Translations under genes and position numbers: made by a program
In this document: positions 57,091 through 64,000 of the stretch, in pieces
Layout of the letters: each line of letters begins with the position of its first letter
Position numbering within the stretch: the first letter of the stretch is position 1
From: Renibacterium salmoninarum ATCC 33209
GTDB lineage: Bacteria; Actinomycetota; Actinomycetes; Actinomycetales; Micrococcaceae
Reading direction: 5' to 3'
NCBI RefSeq assembly: GCF_000018885.1
Contig: NC_010168.1
Span: 1,674,001-1,738,000, forward strand
Length of the DNA: 64,000 bases
The notes under the pieces: generated by a model
Databases searched by the model: none
What the model saw: the letters and a program-made list of their open reading frames with translations, nothing else
Told to the model about the DNA's origin: nothing

Positions 57091-58539
57091 ATGACCACCC
57101 CGAACTGGCAGGACGCCAACGATCCCCGGTATCCCCAGCAACCGGGAGCCCAACCCGGCCAGCAACCCTATTACCCGCAGCAAGGGTATCTGCAGCAAGA
57201 ATTTGCCCAGCAGCCGTACCCACAGCAGCCAAATTCGGCAGATCAGCAGGCCTACCAGCAGGCCTACGCGGAGCAGCCCTATCTGAAACCGGTAAATCCG
57301 GTTTGGCAGGGTCAAGTCGATCAAGCAAGCTATCAACCAGCGCCCAACTATGGCTATGGACAGCAGCCAATCCAGCCCGTTTGGACCATGCAGCAGGCCC
57401 GGCGCACCACGGCGTCGCTGAACATCATTTTGCTGCTCAGCATCACTTGCGCAGTGGCCGGTCTGCTGGGCGTGTTCTTGATCCTGCCAAATCTGTTTTA
57501 CGCCGGCGGGCTTGCCGGTATGACCATCGGCTTCATTTTGTCGCTCTTCCCGCTCACTGCGGTATTGCTGACTGCCTATTTCATTGATCGCTGGGAACCC
57601 GAGCCCAAATGGATGCTGGGCTTTGCGCTACTTTGGGGCGCGCTTGGTTCAATTGGCACCACGTTGTTGATCCAGCCAGTGTGGGTAGCGGTGTTCCGGC
57701 CGCCGAATATGGGCAAAGAACAAGCGATGCAATGGCTGGCAACCTTTGAGGCTCCCCCGGTGGAAGAATTTTTCAAGGGACTGGGCATCCTTCTGATCGC
57801 GCTGTTCGCGCGGAAATATTTCGACGGCCCTCTCGATGGCGTTGTGTACGCCACCGTCATCGCAGCCGGTTTCGCCTTTACCGAGAACATCCAATATTTT
57901 GGTCAGGCTTTTAACGAATCCGGCGAAACCGGCGGCCTCAGTATTGGACTGAGCTTCTTGGCTCGGGGCGTATTCAGCCCCTTCGGCCACGCGCTCTATA
58001 CCGCCTGTACCGCCTGTACCGGTCTGATCATCGGGTTCGCCGCCCGAAAAGGCAAAACCGGCCCAATCATAGGCGCGTTCTTCCTAGGATTAGTGCCGGC
58101 CATGTACCTGCATCTGGTCTGGAACAGTGCCCCACTGCTTGGTGATGCAAACGACGTCGCAAGCTATCTCAGCGCGATCTTCCTGCAAGCGATGGTCTAT
58201 GAGTTCCCCTTGATTGTGCTTTGGGTGGTCGGTCTAGTTTTCCTGATGCGCAGTGAAGCGAAACTGACGCATCGCCGCCTGGCTGAATACGCTCAACAAG
58301 GCTGGTTCACTGCCGATGGAGTCCATATGGTTGCTACGCCAGTTGGCCGACGTACCGCTATGAGTTGGGCAAAAACCGCCGGGCGGACCGCCGTTATGAA
58401 GCGATTCATCCGCCGCGCAACTACCTTGGCGTACACCCGCCAACGGATTCTTACCGGCAAGAACCTGAAGCAAAACCAGAACGATGAGCAGCAATTGCTC
58501 AATGAGTTAACCGCCCTCCGACCAAGCGTGCTCGGCTAG
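57091..58539 (+). CDS. PrsW-family intramembrane metalloprotease
   Basis: This 482-residue membrane protein has a Gln/Pro/Tyr-rich cytoplasmic head (1-95) with QQPY-type repeats, then about eight membrane segments. Protease features are PPVEEFFKGLG near 223 (the glutamate pair), GFAFTENIQYFG near 264, SPFGHALYTA near 295 and HLVWN near 334, the set of acidic and His residues that define the PrsW/CAAX-like superfamily. In Bacillus PrsW cleaves an anti-sigma factor; the target here is unknown. A nine-base in-frame duplication gives YTACTACTG beside the conserved His. Divergent from pyrR. Confidence 0.88.
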   Translation: MTTPNWQDANDPRYPQQPGAQPGQQPYYPQQGYLQQEFAQQPYPQQPNSADQQAYQQAYAEQPYLKPVNPVWQGQVDQASYQPAPNYGYGQQPIQPVWTMQQARRTTASLNIILLLSITCAVAGLLGVFLILPNLFYAGGLAGMTIGFILSLFPLTAVLLTAYFIDRWEPEPKWMLGFALLWGALGSIGTTLLIQPVWVAVFRPPNMGKEQAMQWLATFEAPPVEEFFKGLGILLIALFARKYFDGPLDGVVYATVIAAGFAFTENIQYFGQAFNESGETGGLSIGLSFLARGVFSPFGHALYTACTACTGLIIGFAARKGKTGPIIGAFFLGLVPAMYLHLVWNSAPLLGDANDVASYLSAIFLQAMVYEFPLIVLWVVGLVFLMRSEAKLTHRRLAEYAQQGWFTADGVHMVATPVGRRTAMSWAKTAGRTAVMKRFIRRATTLAYTRQRILTGKNLKQNQNDEQQLLNELTALRPSVLG

Positions 58540-58594
58540 CGCCGCATCGCCCTGCAAATTTATCCCCCGGAACCACCCCGCGGGCTGGGATAAA

Positions 58595-58638
58595 AAATTA
58601 TGTCCCGCTGAATGTTGCTCCTCAGCGGGACATAATTT
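58595..58638. terminator. Bidirectional terminator hairpin between prsW-like gene and nusB
   Basis: A perfect 17-base-pair stem (AAATTATGTCCCGCTGA with TCAGCGGGACATAATTT) encloses a ten-base loop. Because arms begin with A3 and end with T3 it can work on either strand, as needed between the convergent genes. A second, weaker repeat (TTTATCCC 58559-58566 with GGGATAAA 58587-58594) abuts it. Confidence 0.82.
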
Positions 58639-58652
58639 GGTTAAACCTAGTC

Positions 58653-59084
58653 TTAGGCGAGCAACGTTGGCTTAAGTTGCTGCAAACGACCTAACAATCC
58701 ATTGATGAACTGTGGCGACTCATCCGTGGACAGTTGCTTTGCAAGTTCCACGGCTTCGCTCACCGCGACCGCATCCGGCACATCGTCATTGTAAAGAAGC
58801 TCCCATGCGCCGATTCGCAGAGCGATCAAATCGACGGCTGGCATCCGCTCCAGCGTCCAACCCTGAGCGTAGGTTTGCAAGAATTCATCAATTTCTTCCT
58901 GCTTTTGCCCCACCCCATCGATGATGTCCACCGAGTAGGGATTGATAATCTGATCGGTCCGCTCACGACGAAGTTTCAAGACCTCTGCGGCCGAAACGTC
59001 ACGTTGTCCCGCTTCAAAAAGTATGTCGAGGGCACGGCGTCGAGCTTTACTCCGCGCACTAGTGCCTGCTGATTTTTCCGTCAT
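58653..59084 (-). CDS. nusB: Transcription antitermination factor NusB
   Basis: NusB, with NusE/S10, binds boxA RNA and supports antitermination of rRNA operons. The 143-residue all-helical protein has the family start RSKARRRALDILFEAGQRDV and the C-terminal AVDLIALRIGAWELLYNDDV, then AVSEAVELAKQLSTDESPQF with INGLLGRL. It begins two bases after efp ends, the usual efp-nusB pair. Confidence 0.95.
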   Translation of the reverse strand: MTEKSAGTSARSKARRRALDILFEAGQRDVSAAEVLKLRRERTDQIINPYSVDIIDGVGQKQEEIDEFLQTYAQGWTLERMPAVDLIALRIGAWELLYNDDVPDAVAVSEAVELAKQLSTDESPQFINGLLGRLQQLKPTLLA

Positions 59085-59086
59085 AG

Positions 59087-59650
59087 TTAGTCGTTAACCC
59101 GGCCAAGATAGGAGCCGTCACGAGTATCAACTTTGACCTTGGTACCCTGCTCGACGAATAGCGGAACCTGGATCTCGTAGCCGGTTTCCAAGGTGGCCGG
59201 CTTTGTGCCTGCCGAGGAGCGGTCGCCCTGTAGGCCCGGCTCAGTGTAGGTAATAACCAGCATCACCGAGGCGGGCAGCTCCATGTACAGCGGGGTGCCC
59301 TCATGCAACGCAATGTTGACGTTGAGATTCTCCAGCATGAAGTTCACTGCGTTACCGACGACGGCGGCCGAGACGGTGATCTGATCAAAATCTTGGGTAT
59401 CCATGAAAACGAAATCTTCGCCATCCTGGTACAAGTACTGGTAATCGCGGCGATCAACCGTAGCGGTTTCGATCTTCAGGCCAGCGTTGAACGTCTTGTC
59501 AACAACTTTGCCAGAAAGCACGTTACGGATCTTGGTGCGCACGAATGCGCCGCCCTTGCCCGGCTTGACGTGCTGGAATTCGATAACATTCCAGAGCTGG
59601 CCATCGAGGTTCAAGACCGTTCCGTTTTTGATGTCATTAGTTGTTACCAT
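59087..59650 (-). CDS. efp: Elongation factor P
   Basis: EF-P relieves ribosomes stalled on polyproline. From the ATG at 59650 ([28 protein letters not shown] upstream) it has 187 residues, and 19 upstream codons are rejected because the family starts here. The N-terminal KOW-like domain holds the loop [12 protein letters not shown], where Lys at the tip is the modification or contact residue. Two OB domains follow, ending with the signature [15 protein letters not shown]. Confidence 0.96.
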   Translation of the reverse strand: MVTTNDIKNGTVLNLDGQLWNVIEFQHVKPGKGGAFVRTKIRNVLSGKVVDKTFNAGLKIETATVDRRDYQYLYQDGEDFVFMDTQDFDQITVSAAVVGNAVNFMLENLNVNIALHEGTPLYMELPASVMLVITYTEPGLQGDRSSAGTKPATLETGYEIQVPLFVEQGTKVKVDTRDGSYLGRVND

Positions 59651-59772
59651 GGTGTGTCTCCTGCCTCGGCGATGCCCATTTGGCGCCTCAGCGCAGCCAT
59701 GGTTCATCGTGCATGTTCAAAACGTCAAAAATCCAGCATTAATTCTATCGCGTTTTACGGACTACGGCATGA

Positions 59773-60318
59773 TCAAGCCACAGAAGCCGATCTTTCTGAC
59801 AGATCTCTAGCCCGCTGAAGGGCAACTGTTGACGAATATATCAACGATGCTGAATCACCAGCAGCGACGCGAAGATCTAAAGCAACGGCAAAACTGGCGG
59901 CGGCACGATATCTACCAGCCCGGAAAGTGGCTTTGACTAAATGCTGGAGCACCGCTGCCTCATCCGGCGTACCGCGATACTCTCTGGCCAGATGCTGCAA
60001 AAGCTTAATCGCTCGATCTAAATCGTGCGCTGCACCAGCGGCGTCTGCTTCAAGAATCTGCAATGACAATGAGTCGTGCTCTGCCATCCGCGCTTCGACG
60101 AGCAAATCAGCTGCCTCATTATGCCGGCGTCGTGCGAGCAGCACCAGAATCCGATCATTAACTTCGGTGCTAAGGGCCAAGGCCCGCTCGCAAAGCTCCT
60201 CATCGACCACCTCAGCCAGCAACGTCTCGGGATTGATCGCAAGTCCGGGGAAACCAGCGCGCGGCCAATCTCCATGTGCCCAATCAGAGTGATGCATTAC
60301 CTCTCGTGTGGCATTCAT
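59773..60318 (-). CDS. Unknown protein with helical repeats, between aroB and efp
   Basis: This 181-residue soluble protein is taken from the ATG at 60318 (GGAGAGGAAT upstream); the frame is open 94 codons further but that part is a shadow of aroB. The middle and C-terminal parts are Ala- and Leu-rich helices in repeat-like pairs (ELCERALALSTEVNDRILVL; RRRHNEAADLLVEARMAEHD; AVLQHLVKATFRAGRYRAAA), suggesting a TPR-like fold. No catalytic motif is seen. It is on the same strand as aroB, 19 bases downstream. Function unknown. Confidence 0.7.
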   Translation of the reverse strand: MNATREVMHHSDWAHGDWPRAGFPGLAINPETLLAEVVDEELCERALALSTEVNDRILVLLARRRHNEAADLLVEARMAEHDSLSLQILEADAAGAAHDLDRAIKLLQHLAREYRGTPDEAAVLQHLVKATFRAGRYRAAASFAVALDLRVAAGDSASLIYSSTVALQRARDLSERSASVA

Positions 60319-60337
60319 CGGATTCCTCTCCTGCCGC

Positions 60338-61994
<1,657 letters not shown>

Positions 61995-61998
<4 letters not shown>

Positions 61999-63194
61999 AG
62001 CGGCTGCGACCGCAGTGATTCCGGGATGGCGGCCAAATAGCTATTCAGGTTTCGATGCGTTTCTGCCAGCGAATCTCCGCCGAATTTTTCCGTGACAGCT
62101 TCCGCCAGCACCAGGGCTACCATCGCTTCCGCCACAACGCCCGCTGCGGGCACTGCACAGACATCCGAGCGTTGATGATGGGCCTTTGCTGCTTCACCGG
62201 TAGCTACGTCCACCGTTTTGAGCGCACGGGGAACTGTAGCGATCGGCTTCATAGCTGCGCGCACGCGTACCGGGTCTCCGATACTCATGCCGCCTTCAAG
62301 GCCGCCCGCACGGTTACTAGTGCGACGAATGCGTCCTGCGGCGTCTTTGACAATTTCGTCATGCGCTACCGAGCCACGTCGTTGCGCAGTGCGGAAGCCA
62401 TCGCCAATTTCAACCACCTTGATGGCTTGAATACCCATCAACGCCCCGGCCAACCGGGAATCGAGTCGACGATCCCAATGCACATAACTGCCCAGTCCCG
62501 GCGGCAAACCATAAGCAATCACTTCAACAACGCCGCCCAGAGTCTCGCCCTCTTTATGCGCCAGGTCAACCTCTGCGACCATGGCCGCTGACGTTTCGGC
62601 GTCGAAACAGCGCAAAGGATCGCTATCTAGATTCGGTACGTCCGCAGCAGTGGGTAATCCAGCGTCATCAGGGCCGGTTACCGTGCCCACGGCAACGGTA
62701 TGACTCACCAAAGTGATACCAAGCTGCGCTAGGAATTTGGCCGCGACTGCGCCAAGGGCAACTCGCATTGCTGTCTCCCGCGCACTGGCGCGTTCCAAGA
62801 CCGGACGAGCTTCGTCAAAGCCATACTTCTGCATACCGGTGAAATCCGCGTGCCCAGGTCTGGGCCGGGTCAAAGGCGCGTTTCGCGCTTGCCCTTCGAG
62901 CTCAGCGGCGTCGACAGCATCCGCGGACATGATCTGTTCCCATTTGGACCACTCGGTGTTTCCTACCGTGATGGCCACCGGTCCGCCTTGAGTTCGTCCA
63001 TGCCGGACCCCACCCAAGAGGTTTACCTCGTCCTGTTCGAATTTCATTCGAGCACCACGGCCGTAGCCTAAGCGACGACGCGCCAAAGCTAACCGCACTT
63101 CTTCAGTGCTAATTTCGATACCGGCCGGAAGTCCTTCGATGATCCCGGTCAGTGCCGGGCCATGGGATTCACCCGCGGTGAGCCAACGCAACAT
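61995..63194 (-). CDS. aroC: Chorismate synthase
   Basis: AroC forms chorismate from EPSP with reduced FMN. The start is set at the ATG at 63194 because the family begins [15 protein letters not shown]; an ATG three codons earlier (63203) is possible, but the AGGATGG sequence fits better as ribosome binding site of the second. About 399 residues. Signatures: [20 protein letters not shown] near 46, [20 protein letters not shown] near 111 and [20 protein letters not shown] near 290. Confidence 0.95.
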
Positions 63195-63236
63195 AGAGTC
63201 CATCCTGCCATTAACACAGCCCGCACTCAGCGTTGG

Positions 63237-64000
63237 TTACCTTCTCGGGAGGCCAATTGAGTCACACATCACATTGATGACATCGACTCGCCCGCGAAGA
63301 TCTTGCCTGGTAAAAGCTGCAACCTGTTGCACAGCTTGATACATCAGCATCTCCAAGCCAGAAACAACCACGCCACCACGTTGCGTAAAGGCCTGGGCAA
63401 GTGAACTGGGCCATGGGTCATAAGCCACATCAAGAAGCATCGGCGCCGCATCAACGAGTAACGGGACCAATGAATCGGCAGCTTTCGGCGGCAAGGTACT
63501 GATCAAAAGTTCAGCTGGCTCAAAGCCATCTACTAACTCGTCAAAACTTCGAACCGCCAAGATAAGCCCCGCGGAGGCCGCGAATGCGTTCAGCTCAGTA
63601 CTCTTAATTTTATCGCGCAGATAGACCGTGGCTGCCAAAGCCCCTATTTGCTTCAGAGCCGCCAGCGCTGCCAAGGCAGTTCCGCCACCGCCAAGTACGC
63701 TGCCGCGATGGAGCTGACTCAGTCCCGCCTGAGCCAAGGCATGGACGATGCCCGCAACATCGGTATTCATGGCGCGTAATTTGCCGCTCGGTTGGTCCAC
63801 CACCACAGTATTGAGCACCCCGAGCGAGCGAACATTTTGATCGATCTCATCGACCAGCGCCAGCATTGCGGCCTTATGCGGCATCGTGACTGACACCCCA
63901 GCCCAGTCGCCTTCGGCGCGCACACGGTTTACGAATTCAGCTAATTTTCCCGGTGCTAGATCAACGAGCTGATAGCTAATATTCGCGCCTAGGAGCTCAT
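63237..64000 (-). CDS. aroE: Shikimate dehydrogenase, N-terminus cut by window edge
   Basis: AroE reduces 3-dehydroshikimate with NADPH. The frame stays open to position 64000, so about 254 codons are visible and some 30 N-terminal residues are missing. VSVTMPHKAAML with the catalytic Lys is near the start of the visible part, AMNTDVAGIVHAL follows, and the cofactor loop is reduced to SVLGGGGTALAALAALKQI. The gene precedes aroC by 42 bases, so the aro cluster reads aroE-aroC-aroK-aroB. Confidence 0.92.
   Translation of the reverse strand, partial: ELLGANISYQLVDLAPGKLAEFVNRVRAEGDWAGVSVTMPHKAAMLALVDEIDQNVRSLGVLNTVVVDQPSGKLRAMNTDVAGIVHALAQAGLSQLHRGSVLGGGGTALAALAALKQIGALAATVYLRDKIKSTELNAFAASAGLILAVRSFDELVDGFEPAELLISTLPPKAADSLVPLLVDAAPMLLDVAYDPWPSSLAQAFTQRGGVVVSGLEMLMYQAVQQVAAFTRQDLRGRVDVINVMCDSIGLPRR

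Overview
The window comes from a high-G+C Gram-positive bacterium of the Micrococcaceae (Arthrobacter-like). The gene set is typical of Actinobacteria: mihF beside gmk and rpoZ, a DUF3097 protein, a HrcA/DnaJ2 pair, a PriA without helicase motifs, a mycothiol-type DinB-like protein and a fused PutA. Base composition looks moderate for this group (an impression, not a count). Many genes are broken by single-base shifts. That combination is what I would expect of Renibacterium salmoninarum, a reduced Arthrobacter relative; the species is an inference.

Region 1 (1-22.6 kb) is a mostly minus-strand housekeeping block. Read in the direction of transcription it holds leuS, degV, comEA, comEC, holA, a broken esterase, lepA, hemW, hrcA (frameshifted), dnaJ, rsmE, phoH (frameshifted), ybeY, a CBS/CorC protein and era (cut by the window edge). 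Plus-strand genes between them are a GerMN lipoprotein, DUF3097, DUF4870, a solitary MazF/PemK-like protein and rpsT. A CIRCE operator precedes hrcA-dnaJ although hrcA itself is broken. leuS has a short leader ORF with three consecutive Leu codons followed by a terminator-like hairpin.

Region 2 (22.7-39.4 kb) is accessory metabolism: putA, a YgiB-like/YgiC-like (ATP-grasp) pair followed by a doubly frameshifted APC permease, an SDR-TetR pair, the glycerol genes glpD-glpF-glpK, and a divergent SorC regulator followed by an aldo/keto reductase, an alpha/beta hydrolase and a glycosyltransferase. Two copies of a long palindrome, with the same outer arm and different but still complementary inner arms, sit in intergenic gaps here.

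Region 3 (39.4-64 kb) is again mostly minus-strand core metabolism: pyrR-pyrB-pyrC-PH-like-carA-carB-pyrF (de novo pyrimidine synthesis, with a PyrR-type RNA motif in the leader), then mihF-gmk-rpoZ-coaBC-metK-priA, and aroE-aroC-aroK-aroB followed by a small unknown gene, efp and nusB. A TIGR03083-type gene and a drug-type MFS exporter lie between pyrF and mihF. A PrsW-type protease gene faces nusB across a strong hairpin.

Five genes have a clear frame break (phoH, hrcA, an esterase, comEC, an APC permease) and a sixth, the GerMN lipoprotein, probably has one inside its signal peptide. No tRNA, rRNA, CRISPR array, prophage or transposase was seen.
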